Assembly (NCBI GenBank): GCA_963834425.1 | Contig: CAWIBR010000022.1 | Span: 1 to 64,000 of the forward strand | Direction: 5' to 3' | Length of the DNA: 64,000 nucleotides | From: CAVURS01 sp963834425 | Lineage (GTDB): Bacteria > Actinomycetota > Actinomycetes > Actinomycetales > CAVURS01 | Part shown: positions 43,908-51,938 of the stretch, one piece after another | Layout: every line of letters begins with the position of its first letter | Position numbering within the stretch: the stretch's first letter is position 1 | Made by a program: the position numbers and the translations under genes | Notes under the pieces: generated by a model | What the model was told of the DNA's origin: nothing | The model's database searches: none | Seen by the model: the letters and a program-made list of their open reading frames with translations, nothing else

Positions 43908-44570
43908 TTGGCAACTCAATCCAACAGGGAGGCCGCCATCACCGGACAGAAGCCCGCCACCTGGGCGTACGCGGAGGGGTTCATCGAGGAGGACGAGATC
44001 TTCGAGCGGGCCCGCGCGCGGGCCGAGGAGCTCGGCTGCGTGCCGGTGCAGCAAGGCGTCGGGGCCGCGCTCCGCGTGCTCGCCGCCGCCCTGGCCGCGC
44101 GCACGGTCGTCGAGATCGGCACCGGCACCGGCGTCTCCGGGCTCTGGCTGCTCGGCGGCATGCCCACCGACGGCGTGCTCACCAGCATCGACATCGAGAC
44201 CGAGCACCAGAAGGCGGCCCGGGACGCGTTCGCCGAGGCCGGCATCGCCCCGAACCGGACCCGGCTGATCAGCGGCCCGGCCCTGGAGGTGCTGCCGCGG
44301 CTGACCGACGGTGCCTACGACCTGGTGCTCTGCGACGCCGACAAGCGCGAGTACGCCGAGTACCTCGAGCAGGGCGTCCGGCTGTTGCGTCCGGGCGGCG
44401 TGCTGGCGTTCGACAACGCGCTCTGGCACGACCGGGTGGCCGACCCGGCGCAGCGCGATGAGTCGACGACGACCATCCGCGAGCTGGGCAAGGCGGTCCG
44501 CGACGACCCCCGACTGATCTCGGCGATGCTCCCCTGCGGCGACGGCCTCTTGACCTCCGTCAAGCGCTAG
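43908..44570 (+). CDS. SAM-dependent O-methyltransferase (class I, Rv1220c-like)
   Basis: 210-220 residues. SAM motif VVEIGTGTGVSGLWLLGGM, then TSIDIETEHQKAAR, LVLCDADKREYAEYLEQGVRLLRPGGVLAFDN. It resembles catechol/caffeoyl-CoA O-methyltransferases; the substrate is unknown. The only legal start is TTG at 43908, but TAGGGT (43903-43908) overlaps it, and a perfect GGGAGG (43927-43932) stands 5 nt before an in-frame ATC at 43938. That codon is probably the true start, or an ATG misread or mutated. Divergent from sigE as in mycobacteria. Confidence 0.88.
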   Translation: MATQSNREAAITGQKPATWAYAEGFIEEDEIFERARARAEELGCVPVQQGVGAALRVLAAALAARTVVEIGTGTGVSGLWLLGGMPTDGVLTSIDIETEHQKAARDAFAEAGIAPNRTRLISGPALEVLPRLTDGAYDLVLCDADKREYAEYLEQGVRLLRPGGVLAFDNALWHDRVADPAQRDESTTTIRELGKAVRDDPRLISAMLPCGDGLLTSVKR

Positions 44571-44589
44571 CCGCGCGAGCTCGCGCGGA

Positions 44590-46131
44590 TCAGAGGGTCT
44601 GGAGCCAGCGCAGGAGCAGGCGGGCGCCGAAGCCGGTGCCGCCCCGGTTGACCTCGCCCCGGTCGCGATCCGAGCGCCCGGGCCCGGCGATGTCGAGATG
44701 GGCCCACGGCACGTCGCCGGCGAACTCGCGCAGGAAGAGCGCCGCCATCACCGAGCCCGCGCCGACCGAGCGATCGGTCGAGATCTGGCACAGGTCCGCG
44801 ACGTCGGAGTCGATCAGCTCGCGGTAATCCTCGACCAGCGGCATCGGCCAGAGCCGCTCCCCGGCCCCGTCGCCGGCGCGGACGAGGGCGCGGCTGAGCC
44901 GGTCGTCGGTGGCATAGAGCGCGGCGTAGGAGCGGCCGAGGGCCTGGGTGGCTGCCCCCGTGAGCGTGGCGATGTCGATCATGATGTCCGGCCGCAGGTG
45001 GGCCCGCGCGTAGCCCATCGCGTCGGCCAGGACCATCCGCCCCTCGGCGTCGGTGTTGCGGACCTCGACCGTGGTCCCGTCGTAGGTCCGCACGACATCG
45101 GCCGGCCGGTAGCTGCCCGCGCCGAACGCGTTCTCGGCCAACGGCATCAGGCCAGTGACCCGAGCCTGTACGCCGAGCTCCCGGCACGCCGCGAGGACGG
45201 CGAGCACGACGGCCGAGCCGGTCATGTCGGTCGTCATGCCGAGCATGGCCTCGCGGGGCTTGAGCGAGATGCCGCCGGTGTCGAAGGTGATGCCCTTGCC
45301 GACCAGGACGACGTGCGGGCGCCCCGCAGCCGACCGGCCCGTCGGCCGATGGTCCAGCTGGACCAGCCGCGGTCCGCGCTCGGCGCCGCCGCCGACGGCC
45401 AGGATGGCCGCGAACCCCTCGCGGCGCAGGTCGGCCTCGGACCAGACCTGGGCGCTCAGTCCACTGGAGCGGGCCACCCGGGTCGCGCGGGCGGCCAGCC
45501 AGGCCGGGCCCTTGGTCGACGAGCGGGTGTTGGCCAGGTCGCGAGCCAGGATCGTCGCGCCGGCCGAGGCCACACCGCGGCGTACGGCGTCGGCCTGGTC
45601 GGCGTCCGGCAAACCGGCGAGCTGCACGCGGGAGATCCCGGTCCAGGGTTCGGCCGCCTTCTTGCCCTCGCGGGCGACCCGGTAGGCGCCGAGCAGCACG
45701 CCCTCGGCGACCGCCTCCGCGACCTCATTCGATGCACCGGCGGCCAGGGTCGTGACGAGCAGCGTGACCCCGCGCAGCGACCGGGCCAGCACGGCAGCAG
45801 CGGTCCGCAGAGCGCCCGGCGAGCCGTCGCCGATGCCGACCAGCAGGACCTGGCCGGGCAGCGATCCCGCGGCCAGCGACGACCCGCCGAGCGGCACCCT
45901 GGTCAGGTCACCCGCTGCGGTCCCGGCCCGTTCCCGCTCGGCCACGGCCGGCAGGTCGATCCCGAGCCGCGTGGCCAGGGCGCCCGAGCCCCGCGCCGCC
46001 CGCGGACCGGAGGACCCGCGACGAATGGCGATCGCCACCGCGGTGTCGGCCGAGCCGAGCACTCGTTGTGGGAGGTCGGCCGCCTCGCCGGGCAGCACCT
46101 CGACGCGCGGCGTGCGCACGGAAGGGCTCAC
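44590..46131 (-). CDS. pepA: Leucyl aminopeptidase (M17)
   Basis: 513 residues. The C-terminal catalytic half shows GKGITFDTGGISLKP (metal-binding Lys and Asp), MTTDMTGSAVVL, VRNTDAEGRMVLADAM (Asp/Glu ligands) and MIDIATLTGA. The N-terminal domain is the hexamer-forming macro-like fold. It cleaves N-terminal Leu and other residues from peptides. Convergent with the O-methyltransferase gene, 19 bp apart. Confidence 0.95.
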   Translation of the reverse strand: MSPSVRTPRVEVLPGEAADLPQRVLGSADTAVAIAIRRGSSGPRAARGSGALATRLGIDLPAVAERERAGTAAGDLTRVPLGGSSLAAGSLPGQVLLVGIGDGSPGALRTAAAVLARSLRGVTLLVTTLAAGASNEVAEAVAEGVLLGAYRVAREGKKAAEPWTGISRVQLAGLPDADQADAVRRGVASAGATILARDLANTRSSTKGPAWLAARATRVARSSGLSAQVWSEADLRREGFAAILAVGGGAERGPRLVQLDHRPTGRSAAGRPHVVLVGKGITFDTGGISLKPREAMLGMTTDMTGSAVVLAVLAACRELGVQARVTGLMPLAENAFGAGSYRPADVVRTYDGTTVEVRNTDAEGRMVLADAMGYARAHLRPDIMIDIATLTGAATQALGRSYAALYATDDRLSRALVRAGDGAGERLWPMPLVEDYRELIDSDVADLCQISTDRSVGAGSVMAALFLREFAGDVPWAHLDIAGPGRSDRDRGEVNRGGTGFGARLLLRWLQTL

Positions 46132-46183
46132 CGGTGCCGGTTGGGAGCGATAGGTCGCGAAATGGGAGGGACGGCGGCCGGCG

Positions 46184-46351
46184 TCAGCCGGCTGCGGTCT
46201 TCAGTGCGTCGCCGAGGTTGTTGGCCTCATCCGGCGTCATCTCGACGACCAGCCGGCCACCACCCTCGAGCGGGACGCGCATGACGATGCCACGGCCTTC
46301 CTTCGTCACCTCGAGTGGACCGTCGCCGGTCCTCGGCTTCATGGCCGCCAT
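46184..46351 (-). CDS. DUF3117 family protein
   Basis: 55 residues, beginning MAAMKPRTGDGPLEVTKEGR and ending LGDALKTAAG, an almost invariant small actinobacterial protein (Rv1211-type). It would form a small beta-rich fold; function unknown. The ATG at 46351 has GAGGGGAG 6 nt upstream. It stands alone between pepA and the divergent paaX. Confidence 0.93.
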   Translation of the reverse strand: MAAMKPRTGDGPLEVTKEGRGIVMRVPLEGGGRLVVEMTPDEANNLGDALKTAAG

Positions 46352-46491
46352 GCGGCTCCCCTCTCGTCAACGCACCGTGCTTCCACATGGCCCCACGACG
46401 GAAGCCCGGTCATCAGCAAGGCACCAGTATCCCGCCTGGCGCACCCGCCGGGAAATCGAGGGTGACCGCGGGGGTGCGGGAGACTGTCCGG

Positions 46492-47322
46492 GTGCAGGCC
46501 CGGTCCGCCCTCTTCGACGTTTACGGCGACCACCTGCGCCGACGCGGCGGCAGTGCTCCGGTGGCTGCGTTGATCCGGCTGCTCGCGGCGGTCGACATCG
46601 CCGCGCCGGCCGTGCGGACCGCGATCTCCCGGATGGTGCGGCAGGGCTGGCTGGCCCCCGTCCGGACGGCCGATGGCCCGGGTTACGAGCTGACCGACCG
46701 GGCCGGCCGACGGCTGGACGACGCCTACACCCGGATCTACCGCACCGACGCGCACCCCTGGGACGGCTGCTGGCACCTGCTCGTGGCCGATCGGCCGGCC
46801 AGCCGCAGCGCCCGCGAGCGGGTGGCGGCCGGCCTGGCCTTCCTGGGCTACGGCCCGCTCGGCGGCGGCACCTGGGTCGCCGCCCGGACTCATCCGGACG
46901 CCACCGCGGTCCTGGCCGGGGAGGGCGTCCGCGCCGAGGCCTTCGTCGCGACGTACGACGGGACGGGGCCGGCGCTGGCCGGCCGGGCCTGGGACCTGGC
47001 CGCCCTGGCCGCGGCGTACGAGCGGTTCGAGGTGGAGGCGCGCGCCCTGCTGGCCGGGGTCGATCCGGTCACGGCCGGGGACCGCGCGGCGTTCGCGACC
47101 CGGACCGAGCTGGTCCACGCCTGGCGCAAGTTCCTCTTCCTCGACCCGGGGCTGCCCGCCGAGGTGCTGCCGACAGACTGGCCCGGGCATCGTGCGGCGC
47201 GGCTGTTCGACGCGGCCGCCGAGGATCTGTTGCCCGCGGCCGGCCGGTACGTCGACACCTGCCTGGGCGCCCGCGGTGAAGTGACCGACGTGACTGAAGT
47301 GACCGAACCGAGCGGACGGTGA
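46492..47322 (+). CDS. paaX: PaaX family transcriptional regulator
   Basis: 276 residues. Winged helix ALIRLLAAVDIAAPAVRTAISRMVRQGWLAPVRTADGPGYELTDRAGRRL near the N-terminus, then the PaaX central domain (WDGCWHLLVAD, RVAAGLAFLGYGPLGGGTWVA) and a C-terminal domain with HAWRKFLFLDPGLPAEVLP. PaaX senses phenylacetyl-CoA and represses phenylacetate catabolism genes. An enoyl-CoA hydratase begins 3 bp downstream. The GTG at 46492 has GGGAG upstream; GTGs at 46462 and 46474 are alternatives. Confidence 0.9.
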   Translation: MQARSALFDVYGDHLRRRGGSAPVAALIRLLAAVDIAAPAVRTAISRMVRQGWLAPVRTADGPGYELTDRAGRRLDDAYTRIYRTDAHPWDGCWHLLVADRPASRSARERVAAGLAFLGYGPLGGGTWVAARTHPDATAVLAGEGVRAEAFVATYDGTGPALAGRAWDLAALAAAYERFEVEARALLAGVDPVTAGDRAAFATRTELVHAWRKFLFLDPGLPAEVLPTDWPGHRAARLFDAAAEDLLPAAGRYVDTCLGARGEVTDVTEVTEPSGR

Positions 47323-47325
47323 GCG

Positions 47326-48135
47326 GTGAGCACAGCGACAGGTGACGAGGTCCGCTGGACGACGAGCGGCGAGGACGGCGCGGTCGCCACGATCACGCTC
47401 AACCGGCCGGACCGGCTCAACTCGCTCGACACCGCGACCAAGGAAGCCCTGCTGGCCGCCCTGGAACGGGCCGCTGGCGACGAGAGCGTGCGCTGCGTGG
47501 TGCTGACCGGCACCGGACGCGGTTTCAGCGCGGGGCAGGACCTCAAGGACCACGTCACGAACCTCGCCGCCGACCCCGCGGCCGTGATGTCGACCGTGGC
47601 CCAGCACTTCAACCCGATCGCGATGCTGCTGGCCACCATGCCCAAGCCGGTCGTAGCAGCCGTCAACGGCATCGCCGCCGGTGCCGGCGCCTCGCTGGCG
47701 ATGGCCTGCGACATCCGCCTGGTCGCCCGCAGCGGCGGGTTCAACCTGGCCTTCGCCGGTGTGGCGCTGTCGTGCGACACGGGTTCGTCCTGGTGGTTGC
47801 CGCGGCTGGTCGGTGTGGCCCGGGCCAAGGAGCTGCTCCTGCTGCCCCGCACGGTGGGAGCCGACGAGGCGTTGCAGATCGGCCTGGCGACCCGGGTCGT
47901 CGACGACGAGGCGCTGCCGGCCGAGACCGCAGCGTTGGCCGAGCAGCTCGCGGCCGGGCCGACCCTGGCCTACGCCTCGATCCGGCAGGCCGTGGCGTTC
48001 TCGGCCGGGCATGACCTGCCGACCTCACTCGACCACGAGGAGGGGTTGATGCGCCTGACCGGGGCGAGCGCCGACCATCAGGTCGCCGTCGCCGCGTTCC
48101 TCGCCAAGGAGCGCCCGCGCTACACCGGCCACTGA
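47326..48135 (+). CDS. Enoyl-CoA hydratase/isomerase (PaaG-like)
   Basis: 269 residues of the crotonase fold: oxyanion-hole segments TGRGFSAGQDLKDH and NGIAAGAGASLAMACDIRLVA, then FNLAFAGVALSCDTGSSWWLPRLVG with the acidic catalytic position occupied as in PaaG-type isomerases. With paaX directly upstream (3-bp gap), a step in phenylacetyl-CoA ring cleavage is likely, though other paa genes are not in this window. Confidence 0.92.
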   Translation: MSTATGDEVRWTTSGEDGAVATITLNRPDRLNSLDTATKEALLAALERAAGDESVRCVVLTGTGRGFSAGQDLKDHVTNLAADPAAVMSTVAQHFNPIAMLLATMPKPVVAAVNGIAAGAGASLAMACDIRLVARSGGFNLAFAGVALSCDTGSSWWLPRLVGVARAKELLLLPRTVGADEALQIGLATRVVDDEALPAETAALAEQLAAGPTLAYASIRQAVAFSAGHDLPTSLDHEEGLMRLTGASADHQVAVAAFLAKERPRYTGH

Positions 48136-48151
48136 CGTCGGTGGCCGTGGA

Positions 48152-49312
48152 TTACGGCGGGAGGTCGGTCGGAGGCACGAACTTCAGCAGCCAGAAGACC
48201 CACACGATCTGCCCGATCATGAAGGTGACGATCACCAGCGCCACGATGCTGGCGCGCAGCCGAGGTCGCCGGACCGGGCTCAGCCCGAGCAGCGCGAGCG
48301 GGAAGAGCAGCAGCGCGTAACGGAAGATGCTGGTCCACGGCTCCAGGACCGCCGCGAGGTAGGCCGCGTAGGCCAGGGTCCAGGTGCGCAGCTCGGGTCC
48401 GAGCGGGCGGGCCCAGGGCCCGAGGACCGCGGCCAGGATCAGGACGCCCAGCCCGATCAGCGCACCGGCCGCGTAGACCTGGTTGTGGATCAGGTAGGTC
48501 GCGATGAACCACCAGGGATGGAAGTACTCCACCTTGCCCGCGCTGCGCCAGGTGCTCGCCGTCAGGCTGTACGCCGAGCGCACGCCGGTCAGCCGCCAGG
48601 CGATGAACGGCCAGAGGCCGGCCGACGCGGCCGAGACCAGCCCCAGAACCACGACGGCGACGACCTGTCGCGGCGGGAACGGCTCCCGCTCCCGGTCTCG
48701 CCAGTGGTCGCGCCAGCGCAGCAGGAAGTGCACCAGCACGACGGCGGCGAAGGGCAGCACGACCGGCCGGGTCAGGGCCAGACCTACGACGACGGGCAGG
48801 GCCAGGAGATAGCGCCGCTGCACCAGCAACAGCAGCGCCGAGGCCAGCAACAGCAGCGCGAACGACTCGGTGTAGCTGATCTGCAGCACCGGGCTGGACG
48901 GGAAGACGGCGACCACGAGCATCCCGACCAGGGCGGCCTTGGGGCCGACGTACCGCTTGAAGAGTTGATAGATGACAAGCATCGCCAACGTGCCCAGCAC
49001 CAGGCTGGTCATCGCGCCGGCCACCGGGAAGCCCAGACCGGTCACGGACATGACCCCGCGGACCAGGAACGGGTACGCCGGGTAGAACGCCAGCGCGTTC
49101 TGCTGGAGGTTGCCCTGCGCGTCGTAGGGCAGCGAGTGGGGGTAGCCGTGCTCGGCGATCTGGCGGTACCAGGTGCCGTCCCACTGGACGCCGAGGTCGA
49201 AGTAGCCGGGGTGGGCCGAGGTCCACATGTTCGGCACCTGGCCGCGCGCGGCCACAATGATGATGCCCGCGACCCAGAGCCGGGTCAGGCCGTAGACGAT
49301 CAGGACCTGCAC
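48152..49312 (-). CDS. GT-C type membrane mannosyltransferase (PIG-V-like)
   Basis: 386 residues with about nine membrane helices. The first outer loop carries FDLGVQWDGTWYRQIAEHGYP, the acidic catalytic-loop pattern of GT-C glycosyltransferases such as PIG-V/GPI mannosyltransferase 2, and a later loop holds HPWWFIATYLIHNQ. It probably transfers a sugar from a polyprenyl-phosphate donor outside the membrane. The start is uncertain: no good ribosome site at GTG 49312, 33 bp after tag. Confidence 0.85.
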   Translation of the reverse strand: MQVLIVYGLTRLWVAGIIIVAARGQVPNMWTSAHPGYFDLGVQWDGTWYRQIAEHGYPHSLPYDAQGNLQQNALAFYPAYPFLVRGVMSVTGLGFPVAGAMTSLVLGTLAMLVIYQLFKRYVGPKAALVGMLVVAVFPSSPVLQISYTESFALLLLASALLLLVQRRYLLALPVVVGLALTRPVVLPFAAVVLVHFLLRWRDHWRDREREPFPPRQVVAVVVLGLVSAASAGLWPFIAWRLTGVRSAYSLTASTWRSAGKVEYFHPWWFIATYLIHNQVYAAGALIGLGVLILAAVLGPWARPLGPELRTWTLAYAAYLAAVLEPWTSIFRYALLLFPLALLGLSPVRRPRLRASIVALVIVTFMIGQIVWVFWLLKFVPPTDLPP

Positions 49313-49345
49313 CCACCAGGGCAGGCTCAGCAGGCGCTTAACGAC

Positions 49346-49919
49346 TCAGCCCGCCGCGGCGCGCGCGTGACACCCGACCAGGTGGTCGTTCACCAGACCG
49401 CAGGCCTGCATCGCGGCGTACGCCGTCGTGGGGCCGACGAAGACGAAGCCGTTGCGTTTCAACGCTTTGGCGAGCGCGATCGACTCAGGAGTCTTGGCCG
49501 GCACGTCGGCGAACGAGCGCGGAGCGCGGCGGCGGCCGGTCGGTGCGTGCGACCACACCAGCTGCTCCAACCCGCCGGATTCGCGCATCCGCAGCACGGC
49601 CGCGGCGTTGGCGATCGCGGCGTCGACCTTCGCGTTGTTGCGCACGATGCCCGGGTCGGCCATCAACCGGGCCCGGTCCTTGGCGCCGTAGCGAGCGACC
49701 ACCTCGGCATCGAAGCCGGCGAAGGCCGCTCGGAAGGCCGGCCGCTTGCGCAGGATGGTCAGCCAGGACAGGCCGGACTGGAAGGCCTCCAAGCGTGAAC
49801 CGTTCGTACAGCGCGCTCTCACCGTGAACCGCGCGGCCCCACTCGATGTCGTGGTACGCCGTGTAGTCCGGCGTGCTGACCCCCCAAGCGCACCGGGCCA
49901 GGCCGTCTTCGCCCTTCAC
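49346..49919 (-). CDS. tag: DNA-3-methyladenine glycosylase I, frameshifted
   Basis: About 190 residues. ARCAWGVSTPDYTAYHDIEWG (zinc Cys and substrate residues) and ALYERFTLEAFQSGLSWLTILRKRPAFRAAFAGFD are diagnostic of Tag; NDHLVGCHAR near the C-terminus completes the zinc site. It excises 3-methyladenine from alkylated DNA. One extra T at 49791-49792 splits the gene. The GTG at 49919 follows the SRPBCC stop by 8 nt. Confidence 0.88.
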
Positions 49920-49927
49920 CAAGCCGC

Positions 49928-50435
49928 TCACGACCAACCCTCCGCTGCGATCGCTGCGGACTGCTCGGCCTGGTCGGCCGGCGCGGCGCAGAACCCGTCC
50001 GAAGATGAGGCGTCCGGCCAGGACGTTGGCCGGACCGCCAAGCAGCGCAACGATTTTGGCGAGCGCAGGTGGCAGTCCGGGCAGCAGATCGACGTCTTCC
50101 CACCAGGTGACGACACAACGGTTGGCCGTGACCGGGCGGACCTCGATCTCGGCCACCCCGCCGACGACGCTGCCCTCATGGACGATCCGCACCCGGCCGA
50201 CACCGTCCGGCTCCCGCGGCGGTTGCCAGCCGACCACCCGCATCAGGTCGTCGAAGCCGACCGGACCCAACTGGGTGCGCGCAACCAGGGTCGACCCGAC
50301 GCCGTGGCCGCCCCGCTCGTCGACCCTCATCTGGGTCAGCGGGACCCAGGCCGCGTGCCGCGGCCAGTCGACGATGAGGTCCCACAGCTCGCCGGCAGGC
50401 GCACGAACCTCACGGGTCACCGAGAAGGCGCTCAT
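49928..50435 (-). CDS. SRPBCC family lipid/ligand-binding protein, frameshifted at the C-terminus
   Basis: About 169 residues of the START-like fold: FSVTREVRAPAGELWDLIVDWPRHAAWVPLTQMRV and VTWWEDVDLLPGLPPALAKIVALLGG. Such proteins bind hydrophobic ligands or act as cyclases; ligand unknown. In the sequence as given, the frame runs on into tag; removing one base at 49978-49981 gives RRAADQAEQSAAIAAEGWS and a stop at 49928, just before the tag start. It lies 8 bp after the DivIVA-like gene. Confidence 0.8.
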
Positions 50436-50443
50436 GTCGGTGC

Positions 50444-50797
50444 TCAGCCGGCCGGTGGTGGGGTGGCGTCGTCCGCCTCGGGCGGGGCCGTGAAGGCGAC
50501 GGTCTCTGGTCCTCCGCCGTAGAGCTGCTCGCGCAGCTCGCGGATCTCCTCCTCGCGGGCGCCCAGCTCGAGGCCGAGGCGGTCCAGGACGTCGTCCACC
50601 TCATCCATCCGGTAGCCACGAAAGCCCACCGAGAAACGCAGCGCGTCGACGTCCTGAGTGCCGACAGCTTCGGCGGGCAGCTCCACCTCGGGCCGGGTCG
50701 ATGTGGGCTCGGGCATCCCCCCGCGCACCCTGCCCGCGGCGATGGCCGCGACGCCGGCCAGGGCGGCCAGCACGATGAGCAGGTGGATCAACGTCAC
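50444..50797 (-). CDS. DivIVA-domain small membrane protein
   Basis: 117 residues. An N-terminal membrane helix (TLIHLLIVLAALAGVAAIAAG), then FSVGFRGYRMDEVDDVLDRLGLELGAREEEIRELREQL, the GYR-type DivIVA motif and a short coiled coil, and an acidic tail. Probably associated with polar growth or division. Corresponds to Rv1209 beside tagA. CACGAT 6 nt before the GTG suggests a leaderless mRNA. Confidence 0.85.
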   Translation of the reverse strand: MTLIHLLIVLAALAGVAAIAAGRVRGGMPEPTSTRPEVELPAEAVGTQDVDALRFSVGFRGYRMDEVDDVLDRLGLELGAREEEIRELREQLYGGGPETVAFTAPPEADDATPPPAG

Positions 50798-50859
50798 GCG
50801 CCGATCGTGCCACGCGACGCCGGCCGGGCGCGTCAGCCGCGTCGTACCTGAGCCGAGGG

Positions 50860-51093
50860 TCAGCCGGTGGCGTGCTCCTGGGCGTCCGCGGGGAGCAGGC
50901 TCGCGGTCAGGACCCGGACCAGGTCCGGGACGTCGTCCTCGAGCAGCCGGATGGTGGCCAGGCAGCGGTCGTCCTGCCAGATCGAGAGCACGACCCGCCC
51001 GTGCTCGGGGTGCGAGCTGACCCGCAGGGCGCGACCGGCGACGTCGCGTCCGAGCAGGACGGTGCCGCGGTGCGGGGCCGGGGTGACCGACAT
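50860..51093 (-). CDS. Small conserved hypothetical protein
   Basis: 77 residues with alternating beta-like and acidic segments (VVLSIWQDDRCLATIRLLEDDVPDLVRVL); no domain recognised. GAAGG directly precedes the ATG at 51093. It starts 14 bp after the LOG gene and is probably co-transcribed with it. Confidence 0.65.
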   Translation of the reverse strand: MSVTPAPHRGTVLLGRDVAGRALRVSSHPEHGRVVLSIWQDDRCLATIRLLEDDVPDLVRVLTASLLPADAQEHATG

Positions 51094-51107
51094 GCCTTCA
51101 GTGTGCG

Positions 51108-51902
51108 CTACCGGTCGAGCGTGGTCGAGGTGTCCTCGGTCCGGGCGGCGCGGGAGCGGACGATCCGGCCGACGGCCTCCTCGACGTCGTCGGTCACCGA
51201 GATCAGGCTCAGGTCGCGCTCGTTGATCGTGCCGTGGGACAGGGCGACCGAGCGCAGCCAGTCGATCAGCCCCTGCCAGTAGGTCGAGCCCATCAAGACG
51301 ATGGGGAACATCGTGACCTTCTGGGTCTGCACCAGGGTCAGGGCCTCGAACAGCTCGTCGAACGTCCCGAAGCCGCCGGGCAGCACGATGAACCCCTCCG
51401 CGTACTTCACGAACATCGTCTTGCGCGCGAAGAAGTAGCGGAAGTTGACGCCCAGGTCGACGTACGGGTTCAGGCCCTGCTCGAACGGCAGCTCGATGCC
51501 GAGGCCGACCGAGACCCCGCCGGCCTCGGTGCAGCCGCGGTTGGCCGACTCCATCGCGCCCGGCCCGCCGCCGGTGATGACGGCGAAGCCGGCTCGGGCG
51601 AGCGCCGCGCCCACCTCCACCCCGAGGTCGTACGACGCGGTGTCCGGTCGGGTGCGCGCCGAGCCGAAGACGCTGACCGCCGGGCCGAGCTCGGCCAGGG
51701 CACCGAACCCCTCGACGAACTCGCTCTGGATCCGCAGCACCCGCCAGGGGTCGGTGTGCACCCAGTCGCCGGAGCTGCGGTTGTCGAGCAACCGCTGGTC
51801 GGTCGTCGTGGACGGGACCATGGCGCCGCGCAGGGTCACCGGCCCGGTGACATGCTCGAGCTCGGGCTCCTCGCTGGCCGTCTGGCCGTCCGTCTCCGTC
51901 AT
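51108..51902 (-). CDS. LOG family (cytokinin-riboside phosphoribohydrolase-like) protein
   Basis: 264 residues. SVFGSARTRPD, GGGPGAMESANRG and LPGGFGTFDE form the LOG/lysine-decarboxylase-like nucleotide site that cleaves adenine-type nucleotide 5'-monophosphates to free base and ribose phosphate. Matches Rv1205, next to the dap genes. The ATG at 51902 is preferred over GTG 51911 because TAGCGT (51910-51915) lies 7 nt upstream of it, as in other leaderless genes here. Confidence 0.88.
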   Translation of the reverse strand: MTETDGQTASEEPELEHVTGPVTLRGAMVPSTTTDQRLLDNRSSGDWVHTDPWRVLRIQSEFVEGFGALAELGPAVSVFGSARTRPDTASYDLGVEVGAALARAGFAVITGGGPGAMESANRGCTEAGGVSVGLGIELPFEQGLNPYVDLGVNFRYFFARKTMFVKYAEGFIVLPGGFGTFDELFEALTLVQTQKVTMFPIVLMGSTYWQGLIDWLRSVALSHGTINERDLSLISVTDDVEEAVGRIVRSRAARTEDTSTTLDR

Positions 51903-51938
51903 GCCCGCCACGCTAGTGACTCCGTGGCGGGCTGCGCG

